A stretch of 64,000 nt of DNA from Bifidobacterium saimiriisciurei (GTDB lineage Bacteria > Actinomycetota > Actinomycetes > Actinomycetales > Bifidobacteriaceae): positions 19,147 through 83,146 of the forward strand of contig NZ_WHZU01000010.1 in the NCBI RefSeq assembly GCF_010667655.1, in the 5' to 3' direction. Each line of letters begins with the position of its first letter. Positions within the stretch are counted from its first letter, which is position 1. Both the position numbers and the translations under genes were made by a program. Positions 35,829-43,309 of the stretch are shown in pieces. The notes under the pieces were generated by a model. It searched no databases, was not told the origin of the DNA, and saw nothing but the letters and a program-made list of their open reading frames with translations.

Positions 35829-35859
35829 GCGGCCGCCGGTCCGTGGATGGACGGCGGCC
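35829..35859. terminator. Intercistronic hairpin deoB / deoD
   Basis: GGCCGCCG (about 35831-35838) pairs with CGGCGGCC (about 35852-35859) in the gap between deoB and deoD. No T-run follows, so mRNA processing or stability is more likely than termination. Confidence 0.4.
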
Positions 35860-35879
35860 GGTGTGGGGATGATGGTGCG

Positions 35880-37079
35880 TCAGCTGACCTGGCCGAGGAA
35901 GCTCGTGCCGTTGCCATTGCCTTCGACTCCGAAGTTGTCGAGGATGGTCGCGCCCATGTCGGAGGCCGTCTCGCGGATGCCGAGCGACGTTCCGGGGTTG
36001 GTCATGCCGGGGGAGTAGGCGAGGATCGGCACGAACTCGCGCGTGTGGTCGGTGCCCTTGTAGGTGGGGTCGTTGCCGTGGTCGGCGGTGATGAGCAGCA
36101 GGTCGTCGTCGTGCATGTTGTCCATCACGTGTCCGAGACGCTCGTCGAAGGCCATGAGCGCCTCGCCGTCGCCCTGGGCATTGCGGCGGTGGCCGTACAT
36201 GGCGTCGAAGTCCACGAGGTTGGTGAAGCACAGGCCGGTGAAGTCGGAGGCCATGGCCTCGTCCACATGGTCCATGCCGTCCATGTTGCTTTTGTTGCGC
36301 CAGCCCTTGGTGATGCCGTGGCCGGAGAAGATGTCGTTGGTCTTGCCGACGGCGAGCACGTCGTATCCGGCGTCGTGCAGGAAGTCCAGCACCGTCGGCT
36401 CGATGGGCTCGAGACCGTAGTCGTGACGGTTCGACGTGCGGGTGAAGTGGTCCTTGTCGGGGCCGACGTACGGTCGGGCGATCACACGGCCCATTACGAT
36501 CTCGGGGCCGTTGATGAGCGTGCGGGCGTACTCGCAGATGCGGTACAGCTCGTCGATCGGGATCACGTCCTCGTGGGCGGCGATCTGCAGCACCGAGTCG
36601 CCGGAGGTGTAGAGGATCAGGTCGCCGGTGGCCATCTGGTGCTCGCCGTAGTCGTGGATGACCTCGGTGCCGGAGTACGGCTTGTTGACGATGACCTTGC
36701 GGCCGGAGAACTCCTCCAGCTTGTCGACGATGCTCTGCGGGAATCCGTTCGGGAAGGTGGCCATCTCGAACTTCACCGGCAGGCACATCATCTCCCAGTG
36801 GCCGTCGAGCGAGTCATTGCCGTGCGAGGTGATGGTCATCTTGCCGAAGCATCCGACGGCCGGCTCGGCGGCGGGGACGCCCTTGATGGGGTTGTCGGCG
36901 CGGATGTTGCCCAGTCCGATGCGGGCGAGGTTGGGCAGATGCAGGCCGCCGTCGAAGAACTCGCCGATGTGGCCGAGGGTATCGGCGCCGACGTCGTCGA
37001 ATCTGGCGGCATCCGGCGCCTCGCCGATGCCGATGGAGTCCAGCGCGATGGCCAGGACGCGTTTGTAGGTGTATGCCAT
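35880..37079 (-). CDS. deoB: Phosphopentomutase
   Basis: A 399-residue metal-dependent phosphopentomutase of the alkaline phosphatase superfamily. It converts (deoxy)ribose 1-phosphate to the 5-phosphate. Seen: the N-terminal metal-binding [15 protein letters not shown], the cap domain region ([20 protein letters not shown]), and the C-terminal metal site [22 protein letters not shown]. Length is that of bacterial DeoB. It connects deoD and deoA products to DeoC. A ribosome site AAAGGAAG precedes ATG 37079. A long hairpin separates it from deoC. Confidence 0.95.
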   Translation of the reverse strand: MAYTYKRVLAIALDSIGIGEAPDAARFDDVGADTLGHIGEFFDGGLHLPNLARIGLGNIRADNPIKGVPAAEPAVGCFGKMTITSHGNDSLDGHWEMMCLPVKFEMATFPNGFPQSIVDKLEEFSGRKVIVNKPYSGTEVIHDYGEHQMATGDLILYTSGDSVLQIAAHEDVIPIDELYRICEYARTLINGPEIVMGRVIARPYVGPDKDHFTRTSNRHDYGLEPIEPTVLDFLHDAGYDVLAVGKTNDIFSGHGITKGWRNKSNMDGMDHVDEAMASDFTGLCFTNLVDFDAMYGHRRNAQGDGEALMAFDERLGHVMDNMHDDDLLLITADHGNDPTYKGTDHTREFVPILAYSPGMTNPGTSLGIRETASDMGATILDNFGVEGNGNGTSFLGQVS

Positions 37080-37153
37080 GGGAAGGCTTCCTTTCGCCGT
37101 TGAAAGACAGAAGAATCTAGATCATAGGAAAAGATGAACGAATGTGATTTGTG

Positions 37154-37203
37154 TTCGGGAGGCTCGGAGAGAGAAAGAAGAGAAAAAGAGCCGGCCTCCC
37201 GAA
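37154..37203. terminator. Intercistronic hairpin deoC / deoB
   Basis: Arms TTCGGGAGGC (37154-37163) and GCCTCCCGAA (37194-37203) enclose a 30-nt loop that is purine-only over much of its length on the plus strand. Transcribed from the minus strand, the loop is pyrimidine-rich. There is no T-run after the stem, so this may be a processing or partial-termination site within the operon. Confidence 0.45.
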
Positions 37204-37231
37204 GTATGGGATGTCGCGTCTCGTGCGCGAC

Positions 37232-37906
37232 CTACTGCTGCGCGGCCTCCTCGAGGATGGCCACGGAGGCGGAGACGCCGAGCCTGGTGGCGCCGGCCTC
37301 GATCATGGCGTAGGCGTCGGCGAGGTTGTGGATGCCGCCGGCGGCCTTGACGCCGAAGTCGGGGCCCACGGTCTCGCGCATGAGCTTGACGTCGTGGGCG
37401 GTCGCGCCCGCGGTGGAGAAGCCGGTGGAGGTCTTGACGAAGTCGGCGCCGCCTTCGACGGTGAGCTTGGAGGCGCGCACCTTCTCGTCGTCGGTGAGCA
37501 GCGCGGTCTCGATGATCACCTTGAGCAGCTTGCCCTTGGCGTGGGTGGCATCGGCCACGGCCTTGATGTCGGCGAGCACGACATCGTCGTTGCCGCCCTT
37601 GAGCTCGCCGATGTTGATGACCATGTCGATCTCGTCGGCGCCCTTGTCGATGGCGTCATTGGTCTCGAACACCTTCGTGTCGGTGGTGTTGGCGCCGAGG
37701 GGGAATCCGATCACGGTGCAGGTGGCGATGCCGGTGCCGGCGAGGGCCTTGGAGACGCGCGGAATCCAATACGGGTTGATGCATACGGATGCGGTGTTGT
37801 ACTTGATGGCTTCGGCCACGGTGCTGTCGATCTGTTCGGCGGTAGCGTTGGCCTTGAGGAGCGTGTGGTCCATGTACTTGGCGAGCTGAGCCTGGGTGAG
37901 GGACAT
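37232..37906 (-). CDS. deoC: Deoxyribose-phosphate aldolase
   Basis: A 224-residue class I aldolase that splits deoxyribose 5-phosphate into glyceraldehyde 3-phosphate and acetaldehyde. The Schiff-base lysine lies in [12 protein letters not shown], the proton-relay lysine in FGVKAAGGI, and [12 protein letters not shown] is the other core motif. The C-terminal tyrosine found in E. coli DeoC is absent; the protein ends EEAAQQ, as in many short bacterial DeoC proteins. It is the first gene of deoC-deoB-deoD-deoR, preceded by the DeoR-like site at 37991-38031. The acetaldehyde product would be reduced to ethanol or oxidised to acetyl-CoA elsewhere. Confidence 0.95.
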   Translation of the reverse strand: MSLTQAQLAKYMDHTLLKANATAEQIDSTVAEAIKYNTASVCINPYWIPRVSKALAGTGIATCTVIGFPLGANTTDTKVFETNDAIDKGADEIDMVINIGELKGGNDDVVLADIKAVADATHAKGKLLKVIIETALLTDDEKVRASKLTVEGGADFVKTSTGFSTAGATAHDVKLMRETVGPDFGVKAAGGIHNLADAYAMIEAGATRLGVSASVAILEEAAQQ

Positions 37907-37990
37907 GATGGGCTGTGCCTTTCTGATTATTCACTGGATTGTGAAGGGGCCGCCGTCGTTGGCTGCCTTGTGGTTCCGAGTCTACCACCG

Positions 37991-38031
37991 ATTTTTACAA
38001 ATGTCCATTTTATTCAATGAACTTTTGTTCA
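37991..38031 (-). promoter_or_regulatory. DeoR-like operator upstream of deoC
   Basis: Perfect palindrome TGAAC-N4-GTTCA (38018-38031), flanked by ATTTTTACAAATG (37991-38003). Read on the minus strand it gives ATTGAACAAAAGTTCATT, very close to the Bacillus DeoR box. It matches the site before deoA (34006-34044) in both blocks and in their order. The channel gene on the other strand starts only 60 bp away. Confidence 0.75.
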
Positions 38032-38090
38032 ATACTGTGTGAATCGCCGATGCACGGATGCCCATGTCGTCGTTCGGCTACGCTGGAATC

Positions 38091-38930
38091 ATGACCGACA
38101 GAACGACGACGTTCCCGTCGATGACGCTGGAACAATGGCGCAGGCGCACGGAATGGCCGATGACGGCCGCGGCCGTGGTGTTCCTCGTCGTGTATTCGTA
38201 TCAGGTGCTGGCGCGGCCGGAGAACACGATGCCCACCGAAATCGTCATGAACGTCATCTGGGCGCTGTTCGTCGTCGATTACGTGGTGTCGCTGGTGCTG
38301 GCGGAGAACCGGCAGCTGTGGTTCTTCCGCCACCTGTTCGACCTGGCGTCGGTGGTGCTGCCCGTATTGCGGCCGCTTCGGCTGCTGCGCCTGTTCATGG
38401 TGCTCAAGATGCTCAACCGCACGTCGGGCATGGCGTTGCGCGGCCGGATCACCGTCTACGTGATCGGCGCGGTGTCGATGATGATATACGTCGGGTCGTT
38501 GGCCATCTACGACGTGGAACGGTATGCGCCGCACCGGCAGATCGACGATTTCGGCGACGCCGTATGGTGGTCGTTCGTCACGATGACCACGGTGGGCTAC
38601 GGCGACTACGCGCCGGTCACCTGGCAGGGGAGGCTCATCGCGGCGGCGCTCATGCTCGGCGGCATCACGCTCATCGGCGTGGTCTCCGCCATGGTGGCCT
38701 CATGGATCATGGAGCGCGTGGCCGTTGGCAACCAGGCGAATCTTGCAAAGCAGCTGCAGGCGGGCGTGAACCGTGAGCTCGACGAGGACAGCCGCCACGA
38801 CGACGAGCGCGCCGCCCGCCTCGAGGCCAAGATCGACATGCTCGCCTCGCAACTCGCCGAAGCGCAGAAGGCCCTCTCCGAAGAGAGGGCCAGGGGGGAT
38901 TCTCGCGATGGCGGGAGCTTGCGGGACTAG
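38091..38930 (+). CDS. Voltage-gated-type potassium channel
   Basis: A 279-residue six-helix cation channel. S1 is about residues 20-38 (MTAAAVVFLVVYSYQVLA). The S4-like segment is LRPLRLLRLFMVLKML with a run of arginines and lysines. The pore helix and selectivity filter are WWSFVTMTTVGYGDYAP, a canonical potassium filter. S6 is LIAAALMLGGITLIGVVSAMVASWI. The C-terminus is a charged, coiled-coil-like tail (about residues 215-279). The coding sequence for the tail contains a perfect hairpin (38870-38891). I prefer ATG 38091; ATG 38058 would add eleven residues. It converges with the 4-hydroxybutyrate dehydrogenase gene, 6 bp apart. Confidence 0.88.
   Translation: MTDRTTTFPSMTLEQWRRRTEWPMTAAAVVFLVVYSYQVLARPENTMPTEIVMNVIWALFVVDYVVSLVLAENRQLWFFRHLFDLASVVLPVLRPLRLLRLFMVLKMLNRTSGMALRGRITVYVIGAVSMMIYVGSLAIYDVERYAPHRQIDDFGDAVWWSFVTMTTVGYGDYAPVTWQGRLIAAALMLGGITLIGVVSAMVASWIMERVAVGNQANLAKQLQAGVNRELDEDSRHDDERAARLEAKIDMLASQLAEAQKALSEERARGDSRDGGSLRD
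38870..38891. terminator. Hairpin inside the 3' end of the channel gene
   Basis: Perfect stem GGCCCTCTC / GAGAGGGCC with a CGAA tetraloop, within the last 60 bp of the coding region and 46 bp from the stop of the converging dehydrogenase gene. It may stop transcription coming from the opposite strand. No T-run on either side. Confidence 0.4.
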
Positions 38931-38936
38931 TGTCGC

Positions 38937-40076
38937 CTAGTACAGCTCCTCGAAGATCTTGCGGACGCGGTCGGCGTCGAGCGGCACGAAGTTGTTGCGC
39001 ATCAGACGCTCCTGCGTGGTCATCACGCGCTCGGTGAACTCGGGCAGGTCCTCGCGGGTCACGCCGTACTCGTGCAGCGCCTTCTTCGGCAGCAGCTGGT
39101 TGATGAGGTTCTCCATCTCGTCGTACACATCGGCCACGTCGCAGCCGAGCACGTCGGCGATGACGGCGTTGAGCCTCGCGATCTCGCCGTCGGACTTGAC
39201 CTCCATGTAGTTGCGCAGCACGCCGGTGAACATCGCGTAGTTGGATTCGCCGTGCGGCACATGGTACTTGCCGCCCAGCTGGTAGCTCAGCGCGTGCACG
39301 GCCGCGCAGCCGCCGGTGTCGAAGCTGATGCCCGCGTAGTCGGAGGCGATGAGGAAGTCGTCCATGAGCTCGTTGCGCTTGGCGCGGCGCTCCTCGCTGC
39401 CCGGCTCGCCGGCCTCGACGATGGCCTTGTAGCCGTTGAGGATGGTCTTCATGGCCTCGTAGCCGAACAGCTTCGTGTACGGCGTGGAGTTCGGCGAGAG
39501 CGTGGATTCCACGGAGTGGACGAGCGCGTCGAGCGAGCTGGTCATGAACACGTGGTCGGGCAGACCGTACAGCAGCTCGGGGATGAGCACGGCATGGTCG
39601 GCGAACATCTCGGGGCCCGCGATGCCGGCCTTGCAGCCGAGGCGCGTGCGGTTGATGGCCGCGATCTCGGTGACCTCGCTGCCGGTGCCGCAGGTGGTGG
39701 GGATGAGCACGAGTCCGACCTTGCGCTTGAAGTCGGGCAGATGGTCGATGACGTCGTCGATGCTGGCGCCGCCGGCCACGGCCACGATCTTCGACATGTC
39801 CATGACGGCGCCGCCGCCGATGGCGACGATGCGGTCGTAGTCGAACTTGCCGGCGTCGGCGATGATCTCGTCGATCATCACGTCGGTGGGTTCCTGGTTG
39901 CCGTACTTGTCGACGAGCAGCACGTTCGCGCCGTTGAGATACGGCTTGAGGAACTTCTCGTAGATCATCTCGATGCTGACGACGAGGTCCCTCTCGCCGA
40001 GCTCGAACTCCCTGGCGAACGCTTCGACGGTGGGGAACTTGAAGATGTCCTTCGGTCCGACGGTAAGCAGTTTCAT
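38937..40076 (-). CDS. 4-hydroxybutyrate dehydrogenase homologue (iron ADH family)
   Basis: A 379-residue group III metal-dependent alcohol dehydrogenase. The N-terminus MKLLTVGPKDIFKFPTVEAF, VLLVDKYGNQEPTD, VLIPTTCGTGSEVTEIAAI and GGKYHVPHGESNYAMFTGVL closely resemble, as far as I recall it, the Clostridium kluyveri enzyme that interconverts succinate semialdehyde and 4-hydroxybutyrate. The NAD-binding GGGAVMDMSK is present, and metal-ligand histidines lie in SLDALVHSVES and YHVPHGE. It is the third gene after the permease and the aminotransferase on the same strand. In that context it would reduce the semialdehyde made by the aminotransferase and regenerate NAD. Substrate could also be glutarate semialdehyde; sequence alone cannot decide. 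Confidence 0.85.
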   Translation of the reverse strand: MKLLTVGPKDIFKFPTVEAFAREFELGERDLVVSIEMIYEKFLKPYLNGANVLLVDKYGNQEPTDVMIDEIIADAGKFDYDRIVAIGGGAVMDMSKIVAVAGGASIDDVIDHLPDFKRKVGLVLIPTTCGTGSEVTEIAAINRTRLGCKAGIAGPEMFADHAVLIPELLYGLPDHVFMTSSLDALVHSVESTLSPNSTPYTKLFGYEAMKTILNGYKAIVEAGEPGSEERRAKRNELMDDFLIASDYAGISFDTGGCAAVHALSYQLGGKYHVPHGESNYAMFTGVLRNYMEVKSDGEIARLNAVIADVLGCDVADVYDEMENLINQLLPKKALHEYGVTREDLPEFTERVMTTQERLMRNNFVPLDADRVRKIFEELY

Positions 40077-40148
40077 GATGATGTCCTTTTATATATGGAA
40101 TCGACCGGTGGTCAATACGATGATATGGCGGCTTCCGCCGCCGGAGAC

Positions 40149-40191
40149 GGCGTCGGCCGGAGACCGATTCCTCTGGCCTCCGGCCGACGCC
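40149..40191. terminator. Hairpin between aminotransferase and dehydrogenase genes
   Basis: Perfect 14-bp arms GGCGTCGGCCGGAG (40149-40162) and CTCCGGCCGACGCC (40178-40191). It sits in the 152-bp gap between the two genes. With no T-run it may be an attenuator or mRNA-stability element; the dehydrogenase has its own ribosome site (AAAAGGAC). Confidence 0.5.
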
Positions 40192-40228
40192 ATTCGTTGT
40201 CGCGGGTGTCGCGGTTGGGACGCCTGAC

Positions 40229-41563
40229 TTACTTGGCGCTTTCCTCGGTGATGATCTCCTTGAGGACGTCGAGCGCCTCGCCGAACTCCTCGTCGGTGAT
40301 GGTCAGGGTCGGCAGCAGGCGGATGACGTTGCCGTTGATGCCGCAGGTGAGCACGATGAGGCCCTCCTGCACGGTGCGCTTGGCGATGCGGCCGACCAGC
40401 TCCTTGTTCGGTTCGAGGGAGCCGGGCTTGACGAACTCGATGCCGATCATGGCGCCGAGTCCACGGACCTCGGCCACGGTGTCGAGCTCGTCGACCAGCG
40501 GCTTGAGGGCGGCGTCGGCCAGCTCGCCGATGTGGGCGGCGCGGGCCGGCAGGTCCTTGTCCTCCATGAGCTTGACGGCCGCGAGGGCGGAGGCGCAGGA
40601 GACGGGGTTGCCGCCGTAGGTGCCGCCGATGCCGCCGGCCTGCACGCTGTCCATGATCTCGGCGCGGCCGGTGACCGCGGCGATCGGCATGCCGCCGCCC
40701 AGGGCCTTGGCGGTGGTGATGAGGTCCGGGGTCACGCCGTCGTACTCGCAGGCGAACCACTTGCCGGTGCGGCAGAAGCCGGCCTGGATCTCGTCGGAGA
40801 TGTAGAGCACGTCGTGCTCGTGGGCCCAGTCGGCCAGGCCGGAGAGGAAGCCGGGGGCCGGGACGATGAAGCCGCCCTCGCCCTGGACGGGCTCGGCGAT
40901 GATGGCGGCGACGTTCTCGTGGCCCACCAGCAGTTCGATCTTCGAGGCGGCGGCCTTCGCGGCGGCGGCGCCGTCGGAGCCGAAGCCGTCACGCAGCGGG
41001 TAGCTGAACGGCACGCGGTAGATGTCGGGGGCGAAGGCGCCGAAGCCCTGCTTGTACGGCATGGACTTGGTGGTCATGGCCATGGTCAGGTTGGTGCGGC
41101 CGTGGAAGGCGTTCTCCATCACCACGACGGCGGAGCGGCCCGTGTACTTGCGGGCGATCTTGATGGCGTTCTCCACGGCTTCGGCGCCGGAGTTCACGAG
41201 AACGCTCTTCTTGGCGAAGTCGCCCGGCGTGTGCTCGGCGAGCTTCTTGCACACCTCGATGTAGTTGGCGTACGGGGTGGTGGCGAAGTTCGTGTGGGTG
41301 AGCTTGGCGACCTCGTCCTGCACGGCCTTGACGACCTCGGGGGCGCAGTTGCCCACGCCGGTCACGGCGATGCCGGAGGCGAGATCGATGAAGCGGTTGC
41401 CGTCCACGTCGGTGATGGTGGCGCCGGAGGCGCTTTCCGCGAAGACCGGCATGAGCTGGCCGACGCCGGCGCTCACGTACTGCTTGTGCTCCTCTTCGAG
41501 GGCCTGGGACTTCGGGCCGGGGATGGCGGTTGCGATCTTACGGGCGACCTGAGGGACTGACAT
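40229..41563 (-). CDS. gabT: 4-aminobutyrate aminotransferase (class III)
   Basis: A 444-residue PLP-dependent class III aminotransferase. The GABA-transaminase-type features are the N-terminal TDVDGNRFIDLASGIAVTGVGNCAPEV, the cofactor-binding VNSGAEAVENAIKIARKYTGR, the FHGRTNLTMAMT motif, ISDEIQAGFCRTGKWFA, and the Schiff-base lysine in TAKALGGGMPIAAVTGR. It moves the amino group of GABA to 2-oxoglutarate, giving succinate semialdehyde and glutamate. The start is ATG 41563 after AAAGGA; a long in-frame reading upstream runs antisense to the permease frame and is rejected. Neighbours (permease, hydroxybutyrate dehydrogenase) support GABA or a close homologue such as 5-aminovalerate as substrate. 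Confidence 0.88.
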   Translation of the reverse strand: MSVPQVARKIATAIPGPKSQALEEEHKQYVSAGVGQLMPVFAESASGATITDVDGNRFIDLASGIAVTGVGNCAPEVVKAVQDEVAKLTHTNFATTPYANYIEVCKKLAEHTPGDFAKKSVLVNSGAEAVENAIKIARKYTGRSAVVVMENAFHGRTNLTMAMTTKSMPYKQGFGAFAPDIYRVPFSYPLRDGFGSDGAAAAKAAASKIELLVGHENVAAIIAEPVQGEGGFIVPAPGFLSGLADWAHEHDVLYISDEIQAGFCRTGKWFACEYDGVTPDLITTAKALGGGMPIAAVTGRAEIMDSVQAGGIGGTYGGNPVSCASALAAVKLMEDKDLPARAAHIGELADAALKPLVDELDTVAEVRGLGAMIGIEFVKPGSLEPNKELVGRIAKRTVQEGLIVLTCGINGNVIRLLPTLTITDEEFGEALDVLKEIITEESAK

Positions 41564-41619
41564 GGTTGTTTCCTTTCTGATTGATGAAAAAATTCGATGT
41601 CTGATTGTGTTTGGTTTGG

Positions 41620-41659
41620 TGGCCCGCCGCGCGGTTTGCTGCAGCTGTGCGGCGGGCCA
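41620..41659. terminator. Hairpin between permease and aminotransferase genes
   Basis: Arms TGGCCCGCCGC (41620-41630) and GCGGCGGGCCA (41649-41659) in the 143-bp gap. No T-run follows on the minus strand, so read-through into gabT is plausible. Confidence 0.5.
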
Positions 41660-41690
41660 AGTGTTGATGGTTGGCTCTGGGACCGGCCGG

Positions 41691-41722
41691 TCAGTCGTGC
41701 GTGTACTCAGTCGTGCGTGTAC
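41691..41722. repeat. 16-bp tandem duplication at the permease stop codon
   Basis: TCAGTCGTGCGTGTAC occurs twice in a row (41691-41706 and 41707-41722). The second copy encodes the last residues and stop of the permease; the first lies just past the stop. It looks like a recent slippage duplication and does not change the protein. Confidence 0.85.
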
Positions 41723-43128
41723 TCGGGCGGGTCGTGCCTGAAGCCCTTGGTGAGCACGGCGAGGATCACCACGCCGATGACCAGCCAGGACAGGCCGAGC
41801 ACGAGGGCGTGGACGTCGAGGTGCACGAGCAGGTAGAGGCAGAACAGCGCACCGAGGATCGGCAGGAGGATGTTGCGCAGCACGCCGCCGGAGAAGTACT
41901 CCCTGCGGGTTTCGGCATCGGCCTTGGCGTAGGCCACGATCACGCAGACGTTGACGAGGGTGAACGAGGTGAAGGCGCCGAAGTTGACGAACGAGGTGGA
42001 GGTGGCCACGTCGAGGAACATGGCGATCAGGCCCACGGCGGCGACGAGCAGGATGGAGGGGACCGGGGTGTCGAACTTCGCGCTGAGGCGGCCGAAGAAC
42101 TTCTTGGGCAGCACGCCGTCGCGGCCCATCACGTACAGCAGGCGGGAGGCGCTGGCCTGCGTGGCGATGCCGGAGGTGAACTGGCCGAAGCACAGGCCGG
42201 CGATGAACACGGAGGTGAACAGGTTGCCGCCGATCTGCGCGGCGATCTCGTAGGCCGCGGAGGACTCGTCGATGAACGCGCCGCCGGGGTGCACCAGCTG
42301 GGTGAAGTAGGAGACGGCGATGAAGATGAGGCCGCCGACCGCGGCGATGAGCAGGATGGCGCGGGGCATGGTCTTCTTCGGGTTCTTCGTCTCCTCGCTC
42401 AGCGTGGTGACGGCGTCGAATCCGAGGAAGGAGTAGGCTGCGATGGCGCCGCCGGCGACCACTGCGGAAAGGGAGGATCCCTGGCCGATGAACGGGTCGG
42501 CGGTCACCAGCGTGGCCGCGCCCGTGCCGCCGAGCACGGAGCGGATGGACAGGGCGACGAACACGACGATGACGACCGCCTGGAACGACATGAGCGCGAA
42601 GTTGACCTTGTCGGCCACGCTCAGACCCACGATGTTGATGCCCGTGGTCAGCACGATGAAGCCGAGCACCCATGCCCAGATCGGCACGGCGGGGAACTGC
42701 GCGGAGAGATAGGAGGCGCCGATCAGCCATACCACCATGGGCAGGAACATGTAGTCGAGCAGCACCGCCCAGCCGACGAGGAAGCCGAGCTTGCGGCTGA
42801 TCGTCTTGCCCACGTATGTGTAGGCGCTGCCGGCCTCGGGGTGGAGCACGGCCATGCGGCCGTAGCTGCCGGCCGTGAACAGCATGGCGATCGTGGCGGC
42901 CGTGTAGCTCATGGCGGTGGCGCCGTGCGAGGCGGCGGCGATCACGCCGAACGTGCCGAGCACGATGATCGGGCACATGTAGGCGAGGCCCAGCAGGACG
43001 ACGGAACGCAGTCCCATCGTGCGCTTGAGCGCCGGCTCGGCGGGCTTGGCGGAGTCGAGGATGTTGGCGGCTGCGGTCGCCATCGACTGCGGTTGGAGGC
43101 GTTGTGCTGTCATGTTCGGCGTGGTCAT
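41707..43128 (-). CDS. APC-family amino-acid/amine permease
   Basis: A 473-residue polytopic importer of the amino acid-polyamine-organocation superfamily, about 12 helices, after a polar N-terminus of about 37 residues. Typical APC features are LGLAYMCPIIVLGTFGVIAAAS near the first helix, EAGSAYTYVGKTISRKLGFLVGWAVLLDY, and GFDAVTTLSEETKNPKKTMPRAI. It resembles the putrescine/GABA-type branch (PuuP-like) more than basic amino-acid exchangers, judged by eye. It is the first gene of the three-gene minus-strand set and divergent from the PucR regulator, so it is the likely importer of the substrate of gabT. Ribosome site AAAAGAG before ATG 43128. Confidence 0.85.
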   Translation of the reverse strand: MTTPNMTAQRLQPQSMATAAANILDSAKPAEPALKRTMGLRSVVLLGLAYMCPIIVLGTFGVIAAASHGATAMSYTAATIAMLFTAGSYGRMAVLHPEAGSAYTYVGKTISRKLGFLVGWAVLLDYMFLPMVVWLIGASYLSAQFPAVPIWAWVLGFIVLTTGINIVGLSVADKVNFALMSFQAVVIVVFVALSIRSVLGGTGAATLVTADPFIGQGSSLSAVVAGGAIAAYSFLGFDAVTTLSEETKNPKKTMPRAILLIAAVGGLIFIAVSYFTQLVHPGGAFIDESSAAYEIAAQIGGNLFTSVFIAGLCFGQFTSGIATQASASRLLYVMGRDGVLPKKFFGRLSAKFDTPVPSILLVAAVGLIAMFLDVATSTSFVNFGAFTSFTLVNVCVIVAYAKADAETRREYFSGGVLRNILLPILGALFCLYLLVHLDVHALVLGLSWLVIGVVILAVLTKGFRHDPPEYTHD

Positions 43129-43309
43129 GGGGGCTCTTTTCGTTTCGTGGTCTGCGTTCGTTGGCTCTCAAGATAATTTCCCGAAAATCGCCATGTTATG
43201 GACGTACTGGAGTAAATAGAGCGGAAATGTGGACATGTCGGCCACGATTGTGTATTTCGTAGTGAAAACGATTGACCGGCGTCGTATATCGATTGATATG
43301 ATATGAACC
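43129..43309. promoter_or_regulatory. Divergent control region of the GABA-type cassette
   Basis: A 181-bp AT-rich region between the permease and pucR-type gene. For the regulator, TTGACC (43272-43277) and TATGAT (43297-43302) are 19 bp apart. TATGAT ends 8 bp before the ATG, so the transcript may be leaderless. For the permease I see AT-rich stretches (AAATTATCTTG near 43165-43180 on the minus strand) but no decisive promoter. Operators for the regulator are expected here but not identified. Confidence 0.45.

Noticed and set aside
41564..43171. N-terminal extension of the aminotransferase to 980 residues
   Set aside because: The extension is an alternative frame of the permease gene with arginine-histidine-rich shadow sequence; the ATG at 41563 has a good ribosome site.
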